DNA from: Muricea muricata
Taxonomy: Eukaryota; Cnidaria; Anthozoa; Malacalcyonacea; Plexauridae
NCBI GenBank assembly: GCA_963855995.1
Contig: OY979719.1
Span: 4,030,001-4,094,000, forward strand
DNA length: 64,000 nt
Reading direction: 5' to 3'
The first letter of the stretch is position 1, and each line of letters begins with the position of its first letter. The translations under genes were made by a program, and so were the position numbers. The notes below the pieces were generated by a model, which ran no database searches, was not told the DNA's origin, and saw only the letters and a program-made list of their open reading frames with translations. Positions 1 to 13,700 of the stretch are shown piece by piece.

Positions 1-20
1 TTATCATAACTCAAAATTAG

Positions 21-3000
21 AACCTAATCCAAGCTCGCTTTCCTTACTTGTTGACCATACATGTGAAAGGTACTGTATATCAATTGCTTTATTTGAATTG
101 TGAACTAATATTTTGAACTGGCATTGCCAGTGTCAGTAGTGCAATGAAAAACAGTGACAAGCAGAATTCAATGTTTTGAACAAATACCAAAACAAATTCT
201 GCCTTTATTATTTCTGGTAGTGAAGATAAGTGTAGAGACAGTGGCAGATTCATATGGGTGTCATAAATTAGACAGAAATTTAAAATTCAAAGTATTTTAA
301 TAGCAACCTTTTTTGTCAGTCATGCCTGAAGAATAATTTAAATATCCAATAGCATTGTTATTTGGGTATTTTGAATTTCAAATTATAAGTTGTTAATTTA
401 TTTGATTGGCCTTTGGTGGATCCTCAGCTGAGAGAGACCTGATAAGGTTTATTTTTTGTGTCATCAATTAAGCATGCATTATAACTTGCAAACATACCTT
501 ATGTCTGACTTAGTAAATAGTGTGAGTTATAATATAGGTTTTTTGTCATTGTAGGAGGCAATTTCCTTGTGAAACTAAACATATTCTCACAGAACATTGC
601 GATGAGGTATTAAGATTATACATGTTTAGTTTAACTTTCTTCCCCCATTCATCATCATGTCTTGTGCATTTTGGAATTTTGCTCAACCTTGATAGTTCAA
701 CTTTCGACTTTCCAGGTATTATTTTTACAATTTTCACATGATGGTACAAAGTTAGCAACAGCATCAAAAGATAACACAGTCATTATTTGGGAAGTTACAG
801 TAAGTAAAACTGCTAACTACTTAAACATAGTCTGCAGCCTGCACTGTGAATTGGTCCTGCTCATGACAAAGGGAAAGTCCCAGATATAAAGGTTGCCCAA
901 ATTTTGCATTTTTCCCACCTTTCTGAATTGAAACTCTGTTTTAATTTAATTTATTAGGGTAGCAAACAAAAATAGTGTTAGGTATTAATATTTTACAAAC
1001 CTGGAAGTTTAAAATGTAAACAAAACAGTTGTGTACTAGATAACTAAAAGTACATCATTGCAAACAGACATCTCTCACTTCTTTATTTTGTCTAATGTTG
1101 GACCATTTCAACACATTAATGGATAAGCATGTCATTACTTAGGAAGATGATGTTAAAAAACTACGGGTATTAGATGGCCATGAACTAGGAGCTTATTATA
1201 TATCATGGAGTCCTGATGACCAGCATCTTATTGTCTGTGGTCCTGAAGACTGCAACGAACTCTGTGTATGGGATATTGAGGTAAATGGTGGGGCGTGTTC
1301 TTTCCTAATGTGTATATAGGTGAATAACAAAGAATAGGTAAATACTGTAATCTGTGCACAAGAGGGATGGTCTGGCAGGAGGGGGGGGGGGGGGTGCTCT
1401 GCTAGCTTTAATAACTATATGCTTGACATACATAGTCTGGTTATTGTCACAGTGACATAGTTTGGGTATCATGTTACTAGCTTTGCAAAGTACTTAAATT
1501 ACTGTAGAGTATAACATTATTTCTCTAATACTTTTCTGTTTTATCATAAAAAATAGCACCTTCCCCCCCCCCCCTCTTTATGTTGCCTGGACTAGTGGGT
1601 GCACCCTCTTCCCCCCTCTCCTTGTAATTCCATCCCTGGTACATAATCTTCAAATGTTTCAACATAGACGGGAGTTCTGCGATGCCGGGCAACTCAAGCG
1701 ACTGAGGACAGTCTCACGGTTTGCTCATGGAATCCAGATGGTAAACGACTGTACACTGGAGGAAAGAGGGGCCAGTTCTTTCAATGTGTAAGAATGGAAG
1801 AGTTTTCTTATGTGATACTTCAACAAATTTTAGCTATTTTTAGACGTTAAAAGATTGTTGTAAATGGATAATGCAGATGTAAACAAAGTTCTAAGTAACC
1901 AATGAATGTTTTGACTTCGTGTTCCAGGAAGCAAAAAACCCAGCTTGCCCTGGATCTCACCCCACTGATTTACTTGAAATCGATGTTAAAATGACGAGTA
2001 GAGGAATTATTGCTTTTGATGTAGGACAAAAACTTTAAACAATAAATAGAAAATTAAATGAGGAAGTATTGATAAGAGTTGACGAGACTGTACAACACAC
2101 TGCTGTAAAAGTTTATTTAAAATGCACTAGAGTCAATGAAGTTTGATTGCAATTCCAACTAAAACTTCGGCTGCTGAATCATTGGTTGCAGAAACGTTTG
2201 CAGCTTGCTGATAGAAAGCAAGATAAAACTGTAAAATCAGAAAACTCTTAAAGCGAAGAGTAACAGAAAGGGAGATTACGCCATTAAACTAATAGTTCAA
2301 CTTTATGATAGCGACTAGTTGAATGATGAGGACAGATCATCAAAGAAGCAATCTACTACTGTATGATCAAGGAAAGGGTCACTTTTTACCAGCACAAAAT
2401 GTAAAGGCATTCATTAGGAGTAAGATTGGTGTATGTTACTTTTGAACTGCCTTATAAATCTAGTTTAGCGGTGAAACGATTTTTCAAAATGAACGATTTT
2501 TCAGGGTATACTTGCAGAAACGATTTTCGTGGACTTTGTGCTCCTGGAAGATGTGGTCCTTGAAATATCAGTTTCTAAAGCCACGTTGCATTGACAGATT
2601 AGAGCAATCAAACTGGTGGAGCTAGGGAATCTTGGAGGTCAATGGAATATAGCGTATTATTTTATATTTTTCTCTTCTAGGATTTGGATGGTAACGTGTT
2701 AGAGCAATGGGAAGGCGTTCGTGTTTGTGGTTTACATTGTTTGAAAGATGGGAAAACCGTTTTAGCCGCAGATAGTCATAACCGAATTAGAACTTATAAT
2801 TTTGAAGATTTATCAGATAGTAATTTGTAAGTAGTGATTTTGTTGATATGGGGCTGGGATGGGATAAGCATAGCGTTGCCTGACTGTTTTCAAACGTACG
2901 AAGTAAAAACATTTGCTTTACGATTGCGCCGATGAGCCATCTCAGCAGTTTTGGCTCGTTTGTACGTAAGGTGATTAGCGGTATTCTTCGGATAATGATT

Positions 3001-4531
3001 TTCTCTATCTTTCAAACCATGTTCAGCAACCGGTAGAACTCCGGCTAAAGTTCGGCATTTTCAAGTTAAAGTTACGTTTTATCTTTTGCGAGTTCAATAT
3101 TTCTGATGTCACTGCTTATGACATTCTGCGGCAGTTGAAAAATCACTATCCCGTGGATGGCGCTAAACAAAAAACAAAACGAGAAAATGCAGTGAAGTTT
3201 GCGATACAAGCACGGACATAATTATAAGAATAAAGGCTCACACAGACCGGACGCGATGATTTGCCAACGCGACGCGATTTCTCGATTTCTGAAAGCAAAT
3301 AAAACCATCAACGGAAAGAAATTTGGTTAGGCATGTGCACCAAATAGCTTAAATTGCTGAAGTCCTTCCGAAGATTGGACAAAAATAGAAAAAGATTAAA
3401 GTTAAAGGACGTTGAGAAATCAATTCGCGTCACGCTGTCAAAATAATAAGCTTGATACTTTAAAATTTGCACAGCAGTACTAAAATGTCGCGCAGGCTAC
3501 TTACTGGTGTACTCACTACTATTGACGGGTTTTGATTGTTACCTTGAACAGAATTCAAGAAGATGATCGGATAATGTCGTTTACTGTCTCAGATGATGGT
3601 CGACATATTTTAATTAACGCCGACGCACAGGTGCGTACATGTGATAGACGCTTTGAAGACCCTGTCACACGATGCCATTTTTCATGCGACTTGCAATGCA
3701 ATTCTACCCTTGGGAGAGGTAAAATTGGCAAATACAAGTTTCCATCACAATTTGCTATTATATTTTTAACATACCAAACATTTGCTACAAATTTACATCT
3801 CTTAAGAGTAAAATTGCGTTGCAAGTTGCAAGAAAAATTGCGCCGTGAAGCAGGGCCTTAAGTTCTTTTTGTACCAGATAGTTGTTTCCGAACTATTTCT
3901 CTCGTCTATAAGGCTGAATTCGCAGAGTCATGCTGCTGTAATGTCCTTTCCTAGGGTCTTCATCTCTGGGACGCCAAAGATCGTGTTCTAATACAGAAAT
4001 ATCAGGGTAGTACTCACGGATTTTATGTTATCTATTCGTGTTTTGGTGGCCTGGGTCAAGATTTCATCGCAAGTGGGAGTGAAGGTATGGGATGAGAAAC
4101 ATTTATAAAGTTGCGACGTTGCTCAAGACTTTAAATTTTAGATTTTAAATTTTATCTTGGTGCGGTGTGGTCGGCGTACGAATCCCAATCATTGAACTAC
4201 ATCGCGAACGAGTGGAAAAGAATATAAGACGTAACTTTCTCATTTCAGATCATCAAGTGTACATATGGCATATTAAACACAGCAAACCAATCATGGTTCT
4301 CAGTGGTCACACAAGGACGGTTAATTGTGTCCACTGGAATCCACAGATACCCAGCATGCTAGCATCTGGAAGTGACGATGGCACGGTCAGGATATGGGGG
4401 CCTGGCGACAAATTAGAATCAAGTAAGTATTATAAAAACATACGTTATTTTGACAAGACAAAGCACAAAATCGAAAATTTCATCTATTTTTTCCCGTTCT
4501 AGGTAGTTCCAGTGTTAGCACCGCTGTGTAA
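21..4531 (+). CDS. WDR26: WD repeat-containing protein 26, 3' part (5' exons off window)
   Basis: WDR26 is a WD40 subunit of the CTLH/GID E3 ubiquitin ligase. Ten exons are visible: 21-69, 555-606, 716-799, 1143-1280, 1668-1787, 2681-2826, 3552-3630, 3955-4084, 4249-4422 and 4503-4531. All have GT-AG introns and consistent phases. The product covers the end of the CTLH region (LLVDHTCER) and all the WD repeats. Diagnostic segments are [66 protein letters not shown] and [20 protein letters not shown], which match vertebrate WDR26 nearly residue for residue. The last exon encodes a short Ser-rich tail ending SSSVSTAV. The LisH domain and most of the CTLH domain must lie upstream of base 1. Intron 3552-3955 carries a small fold-back element. 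The assignment is firm; exact boundaries are by eye. Confidence 0.95.
3655..3860. mobile_element. Fold-back MITE in WDR26 intron
   Basis: The segment starting CCCTGTCACACGATGCC is matched, inverted and with about 75-80% identity over roughly 55 bp, by the segment ending GTGAAGCAGGG. About 80 bp lie between the arms. This is the form of a non-autonomous inverted-repeat element. No clear target-site duplication was found, so the superfamily is unknown. The open frames across it come from the repeat and are not exons. Confidence 0.6.
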
Positions 4532-6178
4532 TTATTGTAAATAGACTGGTAATGAGGTATATATATTAGTTATGTTATATTACACTTATGTATCTTCAAC
4601 GTACGTACTTAGATTCGATCAGCACCGCGACAAGTTGTTTTTCGATATCCGGAGTAAAAATTCGAGTTGAAAAAGTTAGTCCAAATGGTGAAAATTGGCT
4701 AAAAATGCTTGGAACGACTCTGGTTTTTACTCCAGATAACTTATAGCTCACTAGGTTGATATAATATTGGATGGGGGTAATGAGGGATAAATTGGGACAG
4801 ACAGGTAGAATCGTAGTTTAGGTCACCTCTATTCCTCCTCACCAGTTGATCTCCAGTTATATCCCCATTACTATTTGTAAGTAGTTGCAGCTTACTTATT
4901 CGATCTGTTCAGTACTGTTTCTAGTGATAAGCTATTTAAAACTTTTTATAGCAATCAAATTTACTTTTTATATGTCAAAAATTAGGTTTAAGGCTTAGGC
5001 TGCTGTGTTGAAATTCGAAATATAGGTACATTTGGCATTTTATACATTTTCACAAGCTTGAGAAACTGTTTATACAAGCATGGCTAATCGGCCTGGGATG
5101 TTTGAGAAGCAATAGCCCATTACATTTAATACTGAACCTGTAGTAAAACAGGACTGGACATTGTTTTGCTGCTCACACTGTTCATAGTTGTCATCAATAT
5201 TGAACAATAATGTTAGACCGGAATCAGGCTCAACAACGCTGAACAATTGGTTATCTCAGACAAATCTTCTTTTTACTAATATTATTTGATCAAAACGACA
5301 AAAAAAACCCCAAATCTTTTGATGCTTCAACCTGGAAATTTTTGTTCAATAAGATGCATCTAAGACAACCAATTTATTTTTTACGGTACAGCATCCCAGC
5401 CCGGCAGACCTAGTTTGTATAAGTGGCCCCCTAAACAATCCCCAAAATTGCTCTCGGTTGAGAAAATAAAAACCAGAGCGCATGCAGAGTATTTGTGAGG
5501 AAGAAACACTCCCGAAATTATTGCTCGACATTTTTTATACACTTGTGGTGGGTAATTTTCAGTTGTGTTTAACGACGAAATAAAAAGGTACCATTGAAAG
5601 TAATGTAGCCAGTTTTAAATGCAAGTCACGCGCGTGTAAATTTGTCTTGACATTTAAAGTTTATTAAGTACACACGTAAAGATCTGACAACTTATATCAA
5701 ATCTGTAAACATGCCGTCGACAAGTTGTGTTCGCACTGCTAGTCCTAAGTTAAAACAAATGGTCAACAATTGCATGGTAACAAGATTGATGGGAATATTA
5801 GAGTCGTTACAAGGTTGTCCTAACAACTTTGATACAGACCTGTTGTAACAAGTTTGTCACAAAATTGACAACGCAAGGTTACAACAATTTGTTATGATCA
5901 GTCTCGTTGAAACAAACTTGTACGCAAGTCTGAATTACCGTGAAGTTTTTTGTATAAGTTCTTAACAGTTTGTTCCAAAAGTGTTTGTTCCAATGTAGAA
6001 CAAGCAGTACGAAACGAACTTGCCAACAGACTCGTGTGCAGGTTTGTTACAATTTGAGCCTTTCTGCTTCTGTACATGAGTTCAACTTCATGACCTGTTC
6101 CTAAAGAGTGACTTTTATTTTTGATTGAATTTTATTACATATTAGCAAATCCTTATCCTTTTTGAGCTTCACTTAAGT
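4532..6178. other. Intergenic, convergent WDR26/FMO 3' ends, with GTTGTAACAAG-type repeat
   Basis: No coding exon is seen. From about 5690 to 6060 the DNA is a degenerate repeat rich in GTTGTAACAAG, GTTTGTCACAA and AACAAACTTG words on both strands. The same sequence type occurs at 13260-13340 and 13745-13990. It is probably a dispersed, decayed repeat of the host. Confidence 0.5.
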
Positions 6179-9100
6179 TCATAGCCATTTCAAGGCCGTG
6201 AAAGCTAAGCACACGAGGCACAAACAAAACAAGAAGCCAGTGATCACAAGATATCTTCGGTAATTTGGTCCCAGACTTTTCTTTTTCATCGGCGCGACAT
6301 TTCTTTCGTGTATCTCCATAATTGCCTGTCTCGCTCCGTCCCAGTTACCTGGCCCTGTCAGACGGTACTGTGGTGGCGAACACGGTCCAAAATAACAGCG
6401 AAGAGCTAGCAAGGGATCTGAAAGCAACATTGCACTTAAACGAGGCTTGCATCCAATCATGTCGGCTAGGCTGTTGCAATATGGAATGTAGTAGACCTTG
6501 AAAAGCGAATATTTATTCGTTATTTTTATGGATATTAAACATTTACTCATTTATATGCATTCCTCCTCGAATCACGATGGGAGTAACTTTCTTATAGTAA
6601 CTTCATCTTTATAAATTTTGAACTTATCTACAGACGGTTTGCTCTTCTCGCCCAAGTGTGGTATTTTGAGGCAACCATTCATGCAATAGTTGGTCGTGTC
6701 TGTTTGCTCAGCCAATGTCTCACCGTTTGCGGTTAGTGCCCTGTGCAACCTTTTCTCGTGTTTCAAACACGTTTGATATGTATACATATTTATTTATGTT
6801 TAGCTGGTTTGCATGTTGTATAAACAAACCAGCTAAAGTTATTTGACTTGAGAAGAACAATTATATATAAAACTAAATATTTGCTTAAACACCTTTGATA
6901 CAAACGGCCCCAGGTATCAAATTAATATGTGTGCTTTGGTGCCCTTATACTTTGCACTAAGAGACGCCTGGGTACGAGGCTGTCCATCAATAGTGTTACC
7001 CTTACCGAAGTTGCGTGTGTCTTCACGTCATAGGTCTCGCTTTCCTTCGTTGTCAGGTTTTCAACAATATCTCGTTGCATTTCATTCACACTCGGTAATT
7101 TAACCAAACCCTTGAATACTCGTGTAGCCAGCCGAGCTTGGAGTTCCGCTACTGAGAACATACACCCGACCGGCTCTGAGGACCCTATGAATGCGATGCT
7201 CGGGTTCTCTTCAACTCTGAACATGTGCTTGTACAGCACGGGAAAGTTGTGTTGGAATTCGACCATGTCTTTATCCAGAAACGGAAAGGTGTAATCGTAG
7301 CCCGTTGCTAAGATGATGACGTCAATGTCATCGGCAACTGAACCGTCCACGAAGTTAACATCTTTTGGGAAAGAAATGAATGTTTTGATAAAGGAGAAAG
7401 AGTTATGAATGAATAAATATAGACGCTGACATAGTTAAAATCTTTGCCGCATTCCAACCGTTCTTCCTAGTGGTTCAATCGTTCGACTGGCGGGTGTATA
7501 CAGACAGGTTATACCATGCAGAGAAACTATACTACTGTTCTAAACTTTTTCCAGTAGAGCTAATACTACGTTATTACGGTATACAAAAATAAACTAGAAG
7601 CAGACTTAGAGGAAGCATTGGTGACACAAACGGTTAGTGCGTTGTGACTCCCAATGAAAAAGTTAAACCAGGACCAGGAGTTCTTGCAGTTAATCTCTCC
7701 TGTGCTCTGGGTACTGGTTTTTCTCCCTTTAAAATCAACACATATAGGACATCCAGGAGCTGCCAAGTTATCAGTATCCATAATACTATCAGGTGTTGCC
7801 CCATCCCTTATAAAATTAACTCACTAATATGACCTATACCCAGATTCTACTCATCGACTCAAGTCTTGCCAGGGGACTTTTGGTTTCAATTTGCGTATAA
7901 TAACTACTCGAGATTTTCATCCTCAGGCAAGCACTTGACTTTACCTAACTTACATGTCCCTGTCTCTATTAACAATGACTTTACCTTTCTCAGTCAACGT
8001 GGAGACATTTGGCTTAATGATTACTGCACCGCTTAAGATCTTATATGGTAGAAAGTCGTTCACAACTGGTTTCTGCTGCAGATAGCTGTTGCTGGGCACC
8101 AGACCAAAATCACCATGGTGGAACTTCAGGTTGACTATCTCCATGCATGCGCCGTCGAGCAGGCGGCGAGGCAGATCGAAGAAAAATCGTCGTTGTAAAA
8201 ATTGATCGCTTGGCATACCGTACGCTTGAATTCTTGAGGTAATCCAGGACCCACGCCTTGTGCTAAGATAGACTTTGTTCACTACTTGACTTAGCTCTGT
8301 CGCTATCGAGGCAGCCGAATCGCCAATGCCTGCAGGAGAGATTTTTATGTACACCTGTTGTTCTGAGTCGATATCCGTTATCCACACCGGGCAAACTGAA
8401 AGATATGTTTGGTCAGGGCGGATATCGAACCTCGGATCCAAGAAATGCTCCGCCAACTGACCTATACGAAACCACGTCGATTGCGACTGAGGCCAGGTAT
8501 ATTTTTCAGCTTGCCCAGTGTGGATCTTTGACTCAGTGTAACACCTCAAACATTATTTTTACCTGCTGACATAAAACGAGGACACAAAAAGATTCGTGCT
8601 AGAAAATGTCACGGGAAGACATCCTCACTGCCCACCCCGGGAAATGTTGTTAACGCAATAAAATTTCCTGCTCTAGAAAAATGTTTCTGATCTAGAAATG
8701 TTTTTGTTATGGGGAGAATAGGGAATGTCATGAGAATGTAAAATCCCCGCAACTTGCGAAATTTCGGTCTCAATAAAGACAACCCTTGTTTTTGAGTGTG
8801 TGTCTTCTGTGCAGCTTAGATAAGGCGCATCCAGCATTCGAGGATTGCCTTTTTAATTGCGATTTCTATACGTTTAGGAGCAAAGGTTAGGATTGCCTGC
8901 TTCGCAGACTGGTCACTCACTCCTATTAGTTAGAGATTATTAACTATGGCTTGACGCCGTGTGACTTAATCGCTTCGCCGACTGATTAAAACCATGTGGC
9001 CGATAACAGGGTCCAACTGGATGCATCCAGTTTACGTCTGACCCAAATTAATACATACTGTTAAAGCTTTTCGAGAGATTTTTGAGAAAAGAGAAACTTG

Positions 9101-10277
9101 CTGTTCAGTAGACAGTGGATACTGGAAAACCCGCTCTCAATTGCAAAACATCGAGTTGTTTCTTTTTTGACTACTTGGCAAAGATATCTCGAATGTGGAA
9201 TACCGCCGATCATTTTTTTCAAGGCTCAATACAGGTCGTTTTCAGTATTTCTGGAATAATTTCAAGCCTCGTTGACATGTGCATGACTATTTGAAAGTTT
9301 TTTTCCGAAAGCGTTGTCAGTTGATACTTACCAACGACAAGCACGTTTTTACCATAGAAAGATGTAGCTTCTTTAAAACAACTGCTATGAATGATTTTAC
9401 CAGCGAATCCATCTGCGCCGGGTAACTTTGGGATATGTGGTTGCCAATGATGACCGGAGCAAACCAGCACCGCGTCAAAAACTTGTGAATGTTTCTCCGA
9501 AGTGTCAGTTGGCTTGTCCTGAGCCGGTCGTTTTGTGTACGTGATTTTCCATTGATCTTTGCCTGGAAGTTTGTCGTGAGTGACTTCTATGACTTTGCTG
9601 TTGAACGAGATGTAGGGACGAAGATTGAAGTTGTCCGCGTAGAGGTCGAGATACTTCTTGGCTAGGGCGTGGGGGAGGTAGATGGGGTAGTCTTTGGGAA
9701 CTGGGAAGTCACTAGAATGAAAAAAAAAAGACCAAAAGAATTTAACGTAAAATTTCGCCGGGGATTGGAAACACTACACTGGATATACAATGTATGAGAT
9801 GACTACCTTGAAGGAAGGATTTATGCTGTATAAATTAAAGACCGGTATATATTCCACTTTCGAGTTAATATCTGAGATATTTGTTTTTTGGTTTTCGAAG
9901 AAGAATTTTTAGATTTCTACACAAGCTTCATCAATCAGAGTTAGTGATCGTGCGGTACATGATTATGATAGAAAAAACCGCCCTTTAAAATGAAATGAGA
10001 ACAGGCAAAAAACACTCTAATAAAACGAAGTTTACTTTAAATCTAATTTATCCCACTGTTTCGCTTACAAATTTTACCTGAAACAGGACATCTCTTTACT
10101 TGTGACCATGACACAGGCACTATAAACACTTGCATGATCTTTTTCCGTCGTGGTGTACCTCCATAGACCGCCTAAGTCGGTCCCTTTTTCAAAACACACC
10201 GGCTCTAAGCCTTCATCGAGACAGCATTTTATAGAGGTCAATCCGCACGGACCGGCACCGATTATTGCTACTTTCAT
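6179..10277 (-). CDS. Flavin-containing monooxygenase (dimethylaniline N-oxide-forming)
   Basis: FMOs use FAD, NADPH and O2 to oxygenate soft N and S nucleophiles and are anchored in the ER. Five exons on the minus strand (10277-10078, 9711-9332, 8329-7985, 7361-7006, 6496-6179) join in phase to 532 codons, the normal FMO length. The start [13 protein letters not shown] is the FAD Rossmann motif. [11 protein letters not shown] fits the FMO signature FxGxxxHxxxF. VVGIGDSA is the NADPH-binding motif and is split by intron 2. [12 protein letters not shown] is the conserved ATGY motif. [16 protein letters not shown] and a hydrophobic C-terminal anchor ([21 protein letters not shown] region) complete the family features. 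The FMO1-5 subtype cannot be assigned. Its start lies 450 bp from the divergent DLST start, so promoter sharing is possible. Confidence 0.95.
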
Positions 10278-10727
10278 GGCAAGCTAAGTGGTCTGGGAAA
10301 ACCTATAAAGAATATAGATTATACCAGACATTCGTTTCCCGGAGCCCTGATGTAATGTGAATGTTTTCATCAATTCCCTGTGTTTTATAAGCGTTTTCAT
10401 TAATTAACTGCGTCATACGCACGTGCAATTATTAGAAGCTTAAACCTCGCCGAACAATGAACGCTTATAAGTCTGTGCGTCAAACGTATAATCGGCTTTA
10501 TGAGGCGGTCTTATTTTCTTAAGAACTCTAACATGCACTTTGTGACGTTTTTCATTGAGGCGTTTGTGGGTGGCAAAGCTCCGTTGCTCCGCCCCCCGTG
10601 TTTACGGTTTTTGTACCAGAATCACGGAACCGCGTGCAAGATGAAAAGACTGGGCTCTATTCTTCCTGAAAAATCAAAACATATAGTTTAAAATAGTAAA
10701 ATTTTAGTTTTTATTTCATCAGCAAAA

Positions 10728-13700
10728 ATGCTGTTTCAAAAAGCATCAAAAATATTGCAAAGAGCAAGCCTACGGAATACGTTTAGTATTTTTCCTGTAA
10801 GTATTCAATGTGTTTGTAAAAGTGATTTAGTTCTTGACTTGTGCAATACATGCGAATGATGTTTGATTTGAATATTCTGTCACGCAGTGTAGAAGCGTTA
10901 GTTTGGCCAGGGCTGGTCCGCAACCTATATCAAGTATGTATGCTTGAGTTTTATAAAGCTAGTAGAGTTATTAATGTACCATGTCCAATGACCTGACATA
11001 TTTCTTTGGTTGAATGTTATTTTCCAAAATTAGACCTTATATCAAGACCAGTGTGTCAAACTAGCAGCCAAGCTAGAAAGTACAGTTTCTTGTGGTGAGT
11101 GGTGTACAGTACGCAAAATTATGTAATAAATATATATCAAGGTCATCAGCAATGGTTTACTAATTACTGTAATAGCTCATGCACTATTCACTATAAGCCT
11201 AGAAAATCATACATAACGTCGTACCTTAGTTTTGTTATTGCATTCCATCAGAAATGGCTAGAATCTACGACTTGATCCCTGTTTTGGAAAGAAATAGTTC
11301 GTAAAACTGGCATAACTTACATTGCGTTAACAGCCAGACTGCATAGTTTTGTCCTGTGCAGTATAAGCTTTCCATTCTGAGTGAACTGTGTGTTTAATGT
11401 GATAATTGTACATATATTAGGTTTGAAATTTCATCATTATTTAGGAAAAAAAATGAAACATCACAGTATTTTCATTACTCTGCTGTAGTAGGTAAGTCTG
11501 CATAATCAGCAAAGTTTATCTTTATATAATATATGCCCAGATGCACGCCTAGTTCTTTGGTGTCAGAGCTACTTTTTGTCACAGTATGCTCTGTTAATCA
11601 AGTCCTACACTTTATTCTCCGGGGTTCAAATTAGTGGATTCCTATTTGCAATTGGTGAATTTATATACTTTTTCGCAAGAGCGAAACTTCTGTGTTTGCA
11701 AGATGTGTTTCCACTTTCCACAAATAAAATTTCTTTTAATTAAAATTTTCCACTTTAGATTGAAATTTTCCATATTAATTTGAACCTTGAATCTCAATCT
11801 GCTTGTTTTTCAAAACATCTTCAGGTGAAAACATAAAAACCGTCTCAACGCCACCATTTCCTGATTCTGTCACGGAAGGAGATATTACATGGGAGAAAGG
11901 TATCTTCAAATCAAATTGATATAAAATATCAAGAATTCTAAAATCTGATTCATCTTAAAATCTGATTCATCTTAAAATCTGATTCATCTTAAAATCATTT
12001 CATTTGAACAGGTGTGGGAGACCAAGTAGAGGAGGATGAGGTCATAGGAGAGATTGAAACAGATAAGGCAAAAAATTCCTTTTCTAAATTCTGTTTTTCT
12101 CAATCATAAACAGTCTACCTACAATTTCTAATCAATCAGTTTTACCCCTACCTGCCATTCATACAATCATGCCAATTTGCCCAGTATAATGTCATATATG
12201 CAAAGGATCTATATCAAGTCTATGATACCATGACACTCCATTGACATAGTTATGTTGTTGTTTACAGACAGCCTTACCAGTAAGCTCTCCAGCAGCTGGT
12301 GTAATCTCTGAGCTTCTTGTGGCTGATGGTGATACTGTGGAGAAAGGACAGGAACTGTTCAGAATTGATATTTCAGGTCTCAAAAACATATATACTAGGA
12401 TAATAATGTTAAGTAAGAATGTCCCAGAACTCATCACACCACATAGCATCACACCACATAGCATCACACCACATAGCATCACACCACATAGCATCACACC
12501 ACATAGCATAGAGTCTTGAAATATGGCCCTGCTCATTTTCGAAATTAGTGGTCTTAAGGAGTGGTTACTTTCGAGGGGCCACTTACTTTCGAGACTATGC
12601 AGTATATAAATAAATTTGGACTGTACAACCACTGGAAGTATGAAAGATTGTTATTAATTCACTTTATTATCTGGCTAATGCATCAACTAAACTATCTGAT
12701 AGTTCAACAACTTCTATGACTTCAATAACTTCAATCTATAGTTAAGTAACTGTATATAGCTCACTGACCACATCTTGTTATTCTGAACACTCAATCACCC
12801 AGTTTGCTGATGTAGTGGCTTAAACATTACTGAGCTCAATATACAGGTTTATTAGGATCAGTATGTCATACTAACAGTGGGTTGTCAACTTGGCTTAGGT
12901 GTTGCCCCACCCAAACCAACAGAAGCATCGCCACCAGAGGAGGCAGCAAGTACACCAGAACAAACATCCCCTAAGCCTGTTGCTGAGAAAGTGGTGGAAC
13001 GAGAAATTCCAACTATACCTCCACCAGGTTTGTACTTAGTCCCATTCATGCATGGCTTTACATCATGTCTTGTATTTAACATTTTGATTTCATTTAGTTC
13101 CAGAGATTCCAAGGGAACCATTAAAAACTGTGACACCCACTCCACCCCCTCCCCCTCGGGCACCTCCAACAGCGTTGTCTGGTCCACCAGCATCGAGCAC
13201 TGCAGGACTGCGGAGTGAAACTAGGGTGGGTGAAATGCACACGCACACGCGGGCAAATCTCACAGTTCCTCAGCAAGATTATCTCGCAACACGTTTGTGA
13301 CAAACTTGTCAATGCACTAAGCATTCGCAATGTTGTAATTGTGTCAACTGCTCTAAGGTAATGGACCATTACCCTTTTAGGCAAACTTTTCAGTTAGGAA
13401 TATTCATCAGCACAGCTGAAAAGAGCATTCTTAATTTAGTGAAGTGGTGAAGTTTGGTTGCAAAACATTGTAAAATGTGGAAAATAAAGCCCAGTGAAGT
13501 TTGCAAATTTTGTATACTTTAGTATTATGCGGGGAAAAATGCAATCAGATTTCGAAATGTGATTACACTTTTCTCGCAATAATACAAAAGTATACAAAAT
13601 TTGCAATTTTCACTGGGCTTTATTTTCCACATTTTACAATATTTTGGAACTAAACTTAATAATTTTACTTAATTTAGGATGCTCTTTTCAGCTGTGCTAA

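Noticed and set aside
6572-6787. 71-codon minus-strand ORF between FMO exons 4 and 5
   Set aside because: It does not resemble FMO, and exons 4 and 5 join in phase without it to give the exact family length.
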